Positions 6,060 through 13,967 of a DNA stretch of 22,187 nt are shown piece after piece. The DNA is from Piscirickettsiaceae bacterium. GTDB taxonomy: Bacteria; Pseudomonadota; Gammaproteobacteria; Nitrosococcales; Methylophagaceae. How positions within the stretch are numbered: the stretch's first letter is position 1; the number at the start of each line of letters is the position of its first letter. Made by a program: the position numbers and the translations under genes. Location of the stretch: the NCBI GenBank assembly GCA_018646825.1, contig JABGUA010000168.1, positions 1 through 22,187 on the forward strand. The letters are read 5' to 3'. The notes under the pieces are model-generated. The model was not told the origin of the DNA and made no database searches. It saw only the letters and a program-made list of their open reading frames with translations.

Positions 6060-6593
6060 ATGCATCGTGATCTACTCTTAAATAAAATCACCAATATCCT
6101 TGGTTCTACCAATGAGTCATACGAAGCTAAATTAGTTTCAATGTGTGATGATGCCAAACGCATCTTTATTACAGGTGCAGGTCGCTCAAAACTGGTTGGA
6201 AACTTCCTAGGGATGAGATTGATGCATAGTGGTTATACCGTTTATGTTCAAGGTGAGATTAGTACACCAAGTATCCGTGAAGGCGATTTATTAATCGTCA
6301 TCTCTGGCTCAGGTGAAACGACTCAACTTGTCTCATTTACAAATAAAGCCAAATCTGAAGGCGCTAAAGTGGTTTTGATTTGTTCAAAATCCAGCTCAAC
6401 GATTGGTGATTTAGCTGACCAAACAATTCAAGTTGGTAACGACGATAGCTTTGCCCCAACAAAGGGTATGCCTATGGGGACCATGTTTGAATTGTCTACA
6501 TTAATTTTCTTGGAAGCCATTGTTTCTCATTTAATTCATGAGAAAGGGATTCCAGAAGAAGAAATGAAGCACCGTCACGCTAATATGGAATAA
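6060..6593 (+). CDS. hxlB: 6-phospho-3-hexuloisomerase (PHI)
   Basis: A 177-residue SIS-domain isomerase, the usual length for PHI. It converts 3-hexulose 6-phosphate to fructose 6-phosphate, the second RuMP step. The sugar-phosphate loop is ISGSGET (81-87), preceded by FITGAGRS (36-43). The family-specific KGMPMGTMFE (135-144) places the catalytic-type Glu144, and the C-terminus HRHANME resembles the conserved HANLE ending. A Shine-Dalgarno, AAGGAA, overlaps the hps2 stop codon at 6047-6052, seven bases before the ATG, so translation is tightly linked to hps2. Only one PHI gene accompanies the two synthases in this window. A very strong terminator closes the operon. Confidence 0.96.
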   Translation: MHRDLLLNKITNILGSTNESYEAKLVSMCDDAKRIFITGAGRSKLVGNFLGMRLMHSGYTVYVQGEISTPSIREGDLLIVISGSGETTQLVSFTNKAKSEGAKVVLICSKSSSTIGDLADQTIQVGNDDSFAPTKGMPMGTMFELSTLIFLEAIVSHLIHEKGIPEEEMKHRHANME

Positions 6594-6616
6594 CCACTTT
6601 CCTAAAAGCAACACAG

Positions 6617-6648
6617 AAACGGGTAGTCTTTGACTACCCGTTTTTTTT
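6617..6648 (+). terminator. Strong rho-independent terminator of hps2-hpi
   Basis: A perfect twelve-base-pair stem, AAACGGGTAGTC (6617-6628) with GACTACCCGTTT (6632-6643), a TTT loop, and eight consecutive T residues (6641-6648). Confidence 0.95.
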
Positions 6649-6670
6649 GCCTGTTAAAAACGACACGCCA

Positions 6671-6699
6671 TGGAGCAATCAGTCTCGACACGGTATAAT
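6671..6699 (+). promoter_or_regulatory. Probable promoter of leuC
   Basis: A perfect TATAAT at 6694-6699 lies between the hpi terminator and leuC. The -35 region at 17-base spacing (TGGAGC, 6671-6676) is poor, so an activator may be needed. The leader would be only about 20 bases, and no good Shine-Dalgarno is seen before the leuC ATG. Confidence 0.5.
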
Positions 6700-6727
6700 A
6701 ACCTTTTACACCCAACTTAAGTTTCCT

Positions 6728-8125
6728 ATGACAGCGCAAACACTTTACGACAAATTATGGCAGCAGCATCTCGTCCGTATCGATGATAACGGGACAGCGC
6801 TGATTTATATCGACCGCCAACTCGTCCACGAAGTGACTTCGCCACAAGCCTTCGAAGGTTTACGTTTAGCAAAAAGAAAGCCGCATCGCCTAGATTCTAT
6901 CTTAGCGACCCCAGATCATAATGTGCCTACTAATAACCGTGACCAAGGTATTAGTGATCCTATTTCTCGGCTCCAAGTCGAAACCTTAGGCCAAAACTGT
7001 AAAGAATTTGGCGTCACCGAATTTGACTTAAGTGATATCCGCCAAGGTATCGTTCATGTCGTTGGGCCCGAACAAGGTGCAACCTTACCTGGAATGACCG
7101 TTGTCTGTGGTGATTCACACACCTCAACACATGGCGCTTTTGGTGCCATTGCCTTTGGTATTGGCACCTCAGAAGTCGAACACGTCTTAGCAACACAATG
7201 TTTAATTCAGAAAAAAGCCAAAAATATGCTCGTTCGTGTTGATGGGCAATGTCAACCTGGCGTCTCCGCCAAAGACATTGTGTTGGCTATCATCGGAGAA
7301 CTCGGGACTGCAGGCGGCACTGGGTACACCATTGAATTTGCTGGAGAAGCCATACAGACGCTCTCGATGGAAGGACGTATGACCGTCTGTAATATGACTA
7401 TCGAAGCCGGAGCACGTGTCGGTTTGATTGGTGTTGATGAAACCACTATCAACTATTTAAAAGGCCGTCCCTTTGCACCGAAAGGTGAAGACTGGGATAA
7501 AGCCGTCATTGCATGGGCTGATCTACAAAGCGATCCCGAAGCTGTCTTTGATAAAACCCTCATTTTGGATGCATCGAAAATAAAGCCACAGGTCACCTGG
7601 GGAACCTCACCAGAAATGGTTGTTTCTATAGACGATAAAGTCCCTAACCCAGCCAATGAAGCTGATGCTGTCAAACGCAATGGTATGGAACAAGCCCTTC
7701 AATATATGGGTTTGAAAGCAGATCAAGCCATGACGGATATTCAACTAGATCGCGTGTTTATTGGTTCTTGCACTAACTCACGGATTGAAGACTTACGACA
7801 AGCTGCCGCAGCTATAAAAGGCGGTAAAGTTGCAAGCACGTTAAAACAAGCACTTGTCGTACCTGGCTCAGGTTTAGTAAAACAGCAAGCGGAACAAGAA
7901 GGCCTCGATAAAATCTTTCTTGAAGCCGGCTTTGAATGGCGCGATCCCGGTTGTTCGATGTGTCTTGCCATGAATGCAGATCGCTTAGAGTCTGAAGAAC
8001 ATTGCGCCTCTACCTCTAACCGTAATTTTGAAGGCAGACAAGGACTAGGTGGCCGTACTCACTTAGTCAGTCCTGCTATGGCTGCAGCTGCGGCAATTGC
8101 TGGCCACTTCGTCAATATCAACTAG
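6728..8125 (+). CDS. leuC: 3-isopropylmalate dehydratase large subunit
   Basis: A 465-residue LeuC, the large subunit that with LeuD isomerises 2- to 3-isopropylmalate in leucine synthesis. The three [4Fe-4S] ligands are Cys348 in FIGSCTNSR and Cys409 and Cys412 in DPGCSMC. GDSHTSTHGAFG (128-139) and NRNFEGRQG (431-439) are aconitase-family signatures. The start MTAQTLYDKLW at 6728 matches the family. The frame is open for 27 more codons upstream, but that stretch overlaps the promoter. The gene stands alone: a terminator follows immediately and the next gene is on the other strand, so leuD and leuB must be elsewhere, unlike the common leuCD operon. Confidence 0.96.
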   Translation: MTAQTLYDKLWQQHLVRIDDNGTALIYIDRQLVHEVTSPQAFEGLRLAKRKPHRLDSILATPDHNVPTNNRDQGISDPISRLQVETLGQNCKEFGVTEFDLSDIRQGIVHVVGPEQGATLPGMTVVCGDSHTSTHGAFGAIAFGIGTSEVEHVLATQCLIQKKAKNMLVRVDGQCQPGVSAKDIVLAIIGELGTAGGTGYTIEFAGEAIQTLSMEGRMTVCNMTIEAGARVGLIGVDETTINYLKGRPFAPKGEDWDKAVIAWADLQSDPEAVFDKTLILDASKIKPQVTWGTSPEMVVSIDDKVPNPANEADAVKRNGMEQALQYMGLKADQAMTDIQLDRVFIGSCTNSRIEDLRQAAAAIKGGKVASTLKQALVVPGSGLVKQQAEQEGLDKIFLEAGFEWRDPGCSMCLAMNADRLESEEHCASTSNRNFEGRQGLGGRTHLVSPAMAAAAAIAGHFVNIN

Positions 8126-8143
8126 TTGCTCCATTCAAACAAC

Positions 8144-8172
8144 AAAAAGCCAGCTTTATAGCTGGCTTTTTT
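8144..8172. terminator. Bidirectional terminator between leuC and the GGDEF regulator
   Basis: AAAAAGCCAGC (8144-8154) pairs with GCTGGCTTTTT (8161-8171) around a TTTATA loop. T-runs are present on both strands, so it can end leuC and the convergent regulator gene at 8195. Confidence 0.93.
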
Positions 8173-8194
8173 ATTTACTAATAGCGATGAAAAT

Positions 8195-9508
8195 CTAGAC
8201 ATCGGGCTCTAATTCATCCTCGTCACCATCGTAAACACGAATACAATTCCGGCCCGACATCTTAGCCCGATACATCGCACTATCCGCCAATTCAAATAAG
8301 CTATTTAAACTGTGTTTCTGATGACCATTCACAGTTGCGATACCAATACTTACTGTAATTGATACATTCGCAGGCTTAAACTGCTCAAGCCGCTTTTGGA
8401 TCCGTTCCATCAATGTCAATGCTGTTGAAGACTCACAATTAGATAATAGGAACACAAATTCTTCACTGGCCCAACGGGCAATCATATCTTCATCACGCAC
8501 AAAACGTTTCAACCAAACACCAAACTCAGACAACACTTTATCGCCGGTCGAATAACCACGCGTTTCATTAATCGTCTTAAAATGGTCAATATCCATCACT
8601 GCCATCGATAAAGGTCGGTTAAAGCGGTGTGCTTCGCTAAAATATTTGCCAGCAAATTCGCGTAAAGCATGACGGTTAAATAATTGTGTCAACTCGTCCA
8701 ACATGGCCAAACTATAAAGAGAGGCTTGCTGAGAGCGCAACTCCAACATTCGTTGATAACTGACAACGTGATTGAATACCCGCTGACGCAACTCCTCACG
8801 CACAATGGGCTTAGCTACGTAATCATTGACGCCTAGATGAAACAGCTCTATCTTACGCGACGCATTATCAAACCCCGATGTCGCAATAATGGGAATCGAA
8901 CCATACTCACCCTGTAAGCGACTAATTTTACGGACTAATGTAATACCACTCATCGCCCCTTCAAGCATGATATCTGTAATGATCAGGTCATATTGCCCAG
9001 TACGAAAAGCTTCCCATGCACCTTCAGCATGCGTATACGAGTCAACATCCAAGCCCATATCGGTCAACAGATCAATAATAATCTCTTGCAGCACTTGTGA
9101 ATCTTCAATAAAGAGAACACGTCCTGTTAATTGACGCACTTCACGCTCCACTATGCGCTGTATATAAATTTCCAACTCGGTCAGATCATCTTTACTGAAA
9201 ATATCCGTCGCACCGGCCAGCAAAGCCTGTTTTAGTGTACGAGAATTATCTTCCGCAGCCAGGACAATGACAGGAATGAAATCATAACCTGGAATCGCAC
9301 GCACTTTGCTACAAAACTCGCTACCAGTAATATCTGCTTGCCTATCGCCGCAACAAACAAGGTTAAAACGGCTCTTTCTAGCTAAGGTAAGACCTTCTTG
9401 GCCTAGACTTGTTGCCTCAACAGTAAAGCCCGCCTGCTCCAATAATTTTTGGACAACATGCCGTGATGATGAATCCCCGTCAATAACGAGTGCGTTCAAC
9501 TTACGCAT
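8195..9508 (-). CDS. Response regulator, REC-REC-GGDEF with degenerate active site
   Basis: A 437-residue cytoplasmic regulator with two receiver domains and a diguanylate cyclase-type domain. REC1 (about 4-120) has the acidic Asp10 and Asp12 and Lys106, but the phospho-acceptor position is Gly54 in LVCCGD, so it probably cannot be phosphorylated. REC2 (about 130-250) is complete, with Asp136, Asp179 in LIITDIM, and Lys233. The GGDEF domain (about 270-428) keeps DELTQLFNR and MDIDHFK but has ASEEF (347-351) in place of GG[DE]EF. The inhibitory-site RxxD is intact as RDED (338-341). It may therefore bind cyclic di-GMP rather than make it (inference). The ATG at 9506-9508 has GGAGGT five bases upstream; a TTG one codon earlier is too close to it. 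It follows mutH by 56 bases and is probably read with it. Confidence 0.92.
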   Translation of the reverse strand: MRKLNALVIDGDSSSRHVVQKLLEQAGFTVEATSLGQEGLTLARKSRFNLVCCGDRQADITGSEFCSKVRAIPGYDFIPVIVLAAEDNSRTLKQALLAGATDIFSKDDLTELEIYIQRIVEREVRQLTGRVLFIEDSQVLQEIIIDLLTDMGLDVDSYTHAEGAWEAFRTGQYDLIITDIMLEGAMSGITLVRKISRLQGEYGSIPIIATSGFDNASRKIELFHLGVNDYVAKPIVREELRQRVFNHVVSYQRMLELRSQQASLYSLAMLDELTQLFNRHALREFAGKYFSEAHRFNRPLSMAVMDIDHFKTINETRGYSTGDKVLSEFGVWLKRFVRDEDMIARWASEEFVFLLSNCESSTALTLMERIQKRLEQFKPANVSITVSIGIATVNGHQKHSLNSLFELADSAMYRAKMSGRNCIRVYDGDEDELEPDV

Positions 9509-9564
9509 CAAACACCTCCGCTGGCTTTTGCTGTCGTTTAATCTTTATTTTTGTCATCACTTTT

Positions 9565-10260
9565 TCATCCTTGTTCAAGTAATAGTCTAGTGAAAGCAGT
9601 CCTTAAATAGAAGCCTTTTGGGTTAACCTTTTCTTTAAGACCTTCAGATGATACCCCAACCGCTAACACACGGCTATTCGCAGCTTTTGGTCTAATTTGT
9701 AGATACTCACCTTCACGTGCTGTAATGTCAGATTGCCCACCCAAGACAATCCTATCCATTAGCTCTTCCCAATCACGACGCAACACGGCTTCTTGCTCAG
9801 GTGATGGCTGCCATAGCCAAGCCTGGCCTATATATCGTTCAGCCAAAGGAATATCAGACTCTGCTTCCACTGGTAGCCATAAAACAGTAGACAACTTACG
9901 TTTTAACCAGCTTTGGTGCCAGTCTAATTCACCTGTCTGCTGCATTGAAACAGTACAAACATAAGTCGATTCTTTTGGTTGCCCGCGCTTATTTAATGGC
10001 AACGTCTTTAATTCTACACCTAAGTGCATAAAATCAGGCTCAGCCTTATTCCCCGCATCTGCACCAAGCACAGACTCTAATAAGCTTCCAACCCAACCTT
10101 TATGTCGTAGCAAATCAGCTGGCACAGTCATACCGACTTCTCCAGCAACTTGCCCCAGTGTTTTCCCTACTAGCATCTGGCAGCGCAACATCAGTTCATC
10201 CACCGATTCTGGCGGCGAGGTTCTGGGCTCACCATTAAACGGCGACTTATCAATATCCAT
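9565..10260 (-). CDS. mutH: DNA mismatch repair endonuclease MutH
   Basis: A 231-residue MutH, the endonuclease that nicks the unmethylated strand at hemimethylated GATC sites during methyl-directed mismatch repair. The catalytic triad is present as Asp76 in EPDF, then Glu83 and Lys85 in GVELKTLP, with the family spacing. The region DWEELMDRIVLG, with downstream TAREGEYLQIRPKAAN and PKGFYLRTAF, is close to Escherichia coli MutH. The start MDIDKSPFNG is chosen because upstream sequence is unlike the family and runs into the divergent yadG promoter region. The ribosome site is weak. Its presence implies a Dam methylase elsewhere in the genome. It is divergent from yadG, 49 bases apart. Confidence 0.95.
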   Translation of the reverse strand: MDIDKSPFNGEPRTSPPESVDELMLRCQMLVGKTLGQVAGEVGMTVPADLLRHKGWVGSLLESVLGADAGNKAEPDFMHLGVELKTLPLNKRGQPKESTYVCTVSMQQTGELDWHQSWLKRKLSTVLWLPVEAESDIPLAERYIGQAWLWQPSPEQEAVLRRDWEELMDRIVLGGQSDITAREGEYLQIRPKAANSRVLAVGVSSEGLKEKVNPKGFYLRTAFTRLLLEQG

Positions 10261-10309
10261 CCAAGCATGATACCCTAACAATCTTTGCCTGCCCACGATT
10301 ACCAACACT

Positions 10310-11230
10310 TTGAAAGCACTCTCAATCCAAAATTTAACCAAAGTCTATGACAATGGATTTAAAGCACTTAACGGGATCAATCTTGATGTCGAACAAGGTG
10401 ATTTTTTTGCCTTATTAGGCCCGAATGGCGCCGGCAAGTCGACGACTATCGGCATCATTACTTCCCTTGTTACCAAAACAAGTGGTGACGTAACCGTTTT
10501 TGATATCGACCTTGAGACAAATCCAGAACAAGCAAAAACGTATTTAGGTCTTGTCCCACAAGAATTCAACTTCAATGGCTTTGAACAAGTCAAACACATA
10601 CTCATTACCCAAGCGGGTTATTATGGTATGCCTGCACATAAAGCTGAACCACGTGCTGATAAATTACTGAAACAGCTCGGGCTATGGGAAAAACGGTCAA
10701 CCCCATCCCGGGCATTATCCGGCGGGATGAAACGGCGTTTAATGATTGCGAGAGCTTTAATCCATGAGCCCAAATTACTTATCCTAGATGAGCCCACCGC
10801 TGGCGTCGATATAGAGCTACGCCGCTCCATGTGGCAGTTCCTAGAAAAAATCAACGCCCAAGGCACCACCATCATCCTAACCACGCATTACCTCGAAGAG
10901 GCTGAAAATCTCTGTCGTAATATTGCTATCATCGATCAAGGAAGAATTGTCGAAAATACCGATATGAAATCGCTATTGAACCGACTTGATAAAGAAACCT
11001 TTATTCTCGATCTCAAGTCACCGCTAACGGCAAAACTCAAACTCGATAATATTGATATCACTCAAACAGGCCCAACGACGCTAGAAGTTGAAATTAAAAA
11101 AGAAGATGCGATCAATGATTTATTTCTCACATTGACAGAACAAGGTATCACCGTCACCAGCATGAAAAACAAAGCCAACCGACTCGAAGAACTATTTCTG
11201 TCACTGGTCGAAAAAACGGTGGAAAAATGA
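10310..11230 (+). CDS. yadG: ABC transporter ATP-binding protein, YadG-like
   Basis: A 306-residue ATPase of the ABC-2 exporter type, very close to Escherichia coli YadG. Walker A is GPNGAGKST (37-45), the Q-loop is in VPQEFNFN, the signature is LSGGMKRR (136-143), and Walker B is LLILDEP (156-162), followed by the switch histidine in TTHYLEEAE. The C-terminal tail ends NKANRLEELFLSLV, as in YadG. The start is a TTG (10310-10312), because the conserved N-terminus MKALSIQNL begins there and no ATG is available. No Shine-Dalgarno is visible, so expression may be low. The gene overlaps yadH by four bases (ATGA). The exported substrate of YadGH is not established. Confidence 0.94.
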   Translation: MKALSIQNLTKVYDNGFKALNGINLDVEQGDFFALLGPNGAGKSTTIGIITSLVTKTSGDVTVFDIDLETNPEQAKTYLGLVPQEFNFNGFEQVKHILITQAGYYGMPAHKAEPRADKLLKQLGLWEKRSTPSRALSGGMKRRLMIARALIHEPKLLILDEPTAGVDIELRRSMWQFLEKINAQGTTIILTTHYLEEAENLCRNIAIIDQGRIVENTDMKSLLNRLDKETFILDLKSPLTAKLKLDNIDITQTGPTTLEVEIKKEDAINDLFLTLTEQGITVTSMKNKANRLEELFLSLVEKTVEK

Positions 11231-12009
11231 TGCCAACACAACGCCAACGTCGCTGGGTCGCATTCAGCACATTACTCACCAGAGAAATCCGACGTTTTCT
11301 TCGTATCTGGCCACAAACCCTGTTGCCACCTGCCATCACAATGACATTGTACTTTGTCATTTTTGGCAATCTCATTGGCAGCCGCATTGGCCAAATGAGT
11401 GGGTTCAATTATATCGACTACATCGCCCCCGGTATTATCATGATGGCCGTTATTAACAATGCCTACGCCAATGTCGCCTCATCCTTTTTCAGCGCTAAAT
11501 TTCAAAACCACATTGAAGAATTACTGATTGCTCCGATCCCAAATTACCTTATTTTAGCTGGCTATGTCGCTGGAGGCGCAGCAAGAGGACTATTAGTTGG
11601 CCTTATTGTCACTGTCGTCTCGCTGTTTTTTACAGCACTACCCGTACAGCACATCTTTATGACGCTCAGCATGGTTATTCTCAGTGCCATCATGTTCGCG
11701 CTTGGCGGTTTCATCAACGCCATCTACGCAAAAAGTTTCGACGAAATTGCTATCATTCCGACGTTCATCTTAACGCCGCTGACCTACCTCGGCGGTATCT
11801 TCTACTCTATCGACTTGCTACCTGAATTTTGGCAACAAGCATCGTTATTTAATCCCATTTTATATATGGTCAATGCTTTTCGGTACGGTTTTTTAGGCGT
11901 ATCTGACATCCCAGTCAGCTTTGCCTTCAGCATCATCATTTTATGCATTATTGGGTTAACCGCTTTCGCGCTTTATCTACTCAATAAGGGCACTGGCATC
12001 AGGCACTAG
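11227..12009 (+). CDS. yadH: ABC-2 type permease, YadH-like
   Basis: A 260-residue inner-membrane permease partner of YadG, with six predicted membrane segments. These include LPPAITMTLYFVIFGNLIG, the stretch around YIAPGIIMMAVI, the LLVGLIVTVVSLFF helix, MVILSAIMFALGG, IIPTFILTPLTYLGGIF and a C-terminal IIILCIIGLTAFALYLL. The segment NAYANVASSFFSAKFQ and the FRYGFLG motif match E. coli YadH. The ATG shares bases with the yadG TGA, so the pair is translationally coupled. The last 33 bases overlap the end of dusA on the opposite strand. Confidence 0.94.
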   Translation: MMPTQRQRRWVAFSTLLTREIRRFLRIWPQTLLPPAITMTLYFVIFGNLIGSRIGQMSGFNYIDYIAPGIIMMAVINNAYANVASSFFSAKFQNHIEELLIAPIPNYLILAGYVAGGAARGLLVGLIVTVVSLFFTALPVQHIFMTLSMVILSAIMFALGGFINAIYAKSFDEIAIIPTFILTPLTYLGGIFYSIDLLPEFWQQASLFNPILYMVNAFRYGFLGVSDIPVSFAFSIIILCIIGLTAFALYLLNKGTGIRH

Positions 12010-12978
12010 CTTTAGGGCGTCTTCAAGCACTTGGATTCTCGCCCCTTTCAAATGCGCCTGTTCGCTCAAATAACGTCGCCATGCTTTGGCACCCGGCTGA
12101 CCTTGAAACAAACCTAACAAATGCCGTGTCATCGACTTTAATGATCGTCCGACTGCCATACGCCCACTAATATAAGGCAACATCGCCTCTATCACTTCAT
12201 GACGTGACAAACCTTGATCAGCTTTGCCAAAAATCACACTATCCGCCGTCGCTAAGCGATAAGGATCGTGATACGCCACACGGCCTATCATCGTTCCATC
12301 CACTTGCTGCAAGTGTGTTTGCACTTCTTCAAGTGTCTGAACCCCACCATTAATGGCAATCTGCAAGTCAGGATAATCACGCTTAATCTGATAGACCCGA
12401 TCATAATTAAGCGGAGGCACATCACGATTTTCTTTTGGGCTTAGACCTGATAACCACGCCTTACGGGCATGTAGAATAAATGTCTTACAGCCCGCAGATG
12501 ACACCAATTCAACAAACTGGCTTAAGAATTCATAACTGTCTTGTTCATCAATCCCCAAGCGAGTTTTGACCGTGACTGGAATAGCTACGCGGGCTTGCAT
12601 CTCCGCCACACAGTCAGCGACAAGGTTAGGTTCAGCCATCAAACAAGCGCCAAAAAGACCCGATTGCACTCGGTCGCTTGGACAGCCAACATTAATATTA
12701 ACCTCGTCATAGCCCCAATTTTCTGCCATCACCGCACATTGCGCCATGGTCGTAGGATCGGACCCGCCCAATTGTAAAGCCAATGGTCCTTCCGTCTCAT
12801 CATGTGCTAAAAAACGCGCCGCATCGCCATGCATTAAAGCACCGGTTGTCACCATATCGGTATAGAGCAAACTGTGCTTAGTAATCAGCCGTATAAAATA
12901 GCGAAAATCACGGGTCGTCCAATCAAGCATCGGTGCGACCGACAATCGGTGGGCATGGGAAAGGTCAAATTGCGTCAT
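11977..12978 (-). CDS. dusA: tRNA-dihydrouridine synthase A
   Basis: A 333-residue FMN-dependent enzyme that reduces uridines in the tRNA D-loop. The catalytic Cys99 lies in NVGCPSDRVQSG, the flavin-barrel start is SVAPMLDWT, and HARKAWLSGLSPKENR and INGGVQ are DusA-specific. SMTRHLLGLFQGQPGAKAWRRYLS is the C-terminal DusA helical domain. The ATG (complement of 12976-12978) gives MTQFDLSHAHRLS. A TTG three codons earlier is possible, and neither has a clear Shine-Dalgarno. The 3' end overlaps yadH by 33 bases tail to tail. Confidence 0.95.
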   Translation of the reverse strand: MTQFDLSHAHRLSVAPMLDWTTRDFRYFIRLITKHSLLYTDMVTTGALMHGDAARFLAHDETEGPLALQLGGSDPTTMAQCAVMAENWGYDEVNINVGCPSDRVQSGLFGACLMAEPNLVADCVAEMQARVAIPVTVKTRLGIDEQDSYEFLSQFVELVSSAGCKTFILHARKAWLSGLSPKENRDVPPLNYDRVYQIKRDYPDLQIAINGGVQTLEEVQTHLQQVDGTMIGRVAYHDPYRLATADSVIFGKADQGLSRHEVIEAMLPYISGRMAVGRSLKSMTRHLLGLFQGQPGAKAWRRYLSEQAHLKGARIQVLEDALKLVPDASALIE

Positions 12979-13072
12979 TTTTAACAAAAAGTCGTTGATA
13001 ATTAGCCTGCTATTGTCTCAAATCCTCACGTACAATAGCCATGTTTTTATTTGGCACGACACAAAGCCTTTT

Positions 13073-13774
13073 ATGCCACCCGCTATTATTCAAACCAAAG
13101 ACTTCGACATCACCCTCGTCACACATCCAAGACGTGTTCGAGTGACCTTGAAAGTCAGCGCCAAAGGTGTCTTTCTCTACATCCCAGCGCGATTGCCAAT
13201 GAACATTGTCCATGACTTAATTTCAGAAAAATCAAACTGGATAAGCCAACAACTTGCCAAGCAACCGAAACCAGCACCAGAACGTCAATGGCAACAGGCC
13301 GAAACACTGTCTCTTTTCGGCCAAACCTTCGAGTTACAATTAGTACAAAAAAGCGACTCTCCAACTGTTACCTTAGCTAACGATGCACTTGTTCTCTCCG
13401 GCCGGCTTCATCGTATTGCTATTAGGACACGTAGACAAGCAATTATCAATTGGTACAAAGACCAAGCAACAATCTACCTAAACAAACGTACAACAGAGTT
13501 AAGCGAACAAACAGGCCTAATACCAAAATCAATCACCGTAAAGACCTATAAAGCCCGTTGGGGCAGCTGTAATATCAAAGGAGAAATTCAATACAATTGG
13601 CAAATCATCCAAGCTTTACCAACCGTAATTGATTACCTAATAATCCATGAACTCTGCCATTTAGCACATCACAATCACAGCCCAGTATTCTGGCAATTGG
13701 TTGAACGTCATCATCCGGAGTATCGACAAGATCAAGCCTGGTTAAAACAAAATGGGGCTGCATTACAGCTCTAG
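13073..13774 (+). CDS. YgjP-like zinc metallopeptidase domain protein (DUF45, M48-like)
   Basis: A 233-residue protein of the YgjP/DUF45 family. The zinc-binding motif is HELCH (192-196), followed by the NHSPVFW segment whose His202 is the likely third ligand. The preceding KARWGSCNIKGEIQYNW is the family's second conserved block. Members resemble WSS1/SprT-type minigluzincins, but a physiological substrate is not settled. The start MPPAIIQTKDF is taken at 13073. The frame is open back to 12995, but that upstream part covers the spacer shared with dusA and looks non-coding. It has no operon partner: dusA is divergent, and the next gene starts 193 bases on. Confidence 0.88.
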   Translation: MPPAIIQTKDFDITLVTHPRRVRVTLKVSAKGVFLYIPARLPMNIVHDLISEKSNWISQQLAKQPKPAPERQWQQAETLSLFGQTFELQLVQKSDSPTVTLANDALVLSGRLHRIAIRTRRQAIINWYKDQATIYLNKRTTELSEQTGLIPKSITVKTYKARWGSCNIKGEIQYNWQIIQALPTVIDYLIIHELCHLAHHNHSPVFWQLVERHHPEYRQDQAWLKQNGAALQL

Positions 13775-13876
13775 ACCGAGTTACATTTCTAGCTACTAAC
13801 AATTGACTGAACCTGGGCAGAATGATTCAACTCCAATTGCTAAAACAAACTACTTAGTGCAACTAAAAAATGAATA

Positions 13877-13939
13877 TGACTATAATTATGTCATTTGACA
13901 CACTTTTGGCCTCAATAATACACAACACAATTCTATAAT
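13877..13939 (+). promoter_or_regulatory. Promoter/operator region of the TonB-dependent receptor gene
   Basis: TGACTATAATTATGTCA (13877-13893) is an AT-rich near-palindrome with TGAC/GTCA ends that contains a TATAAT. A perfect TTGACA follows at 13895-13900, and another TATAAT at 13934-13939 lies 28 bases before the start codon. The layout suggests a regulated promoter overlapped by an operator, as expected for metal-controlled receptors. It is not a clean Fur box, and which -10 is used cannot be told. Confidence 0.4.
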
Positions 13940-13967
13940 TTCGTTTATAACTTATTCGGAGAGCGTC

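Noticed and set aside
13877..13893. Fur box upstream of the TonB-dependent receptor
   Set aside because: The palindrome keeps TGA/TCA ends and an AT-rich centre but has extra bases relative to the 7-1-7 Fur pattern; kept only as a generic operator candidate.
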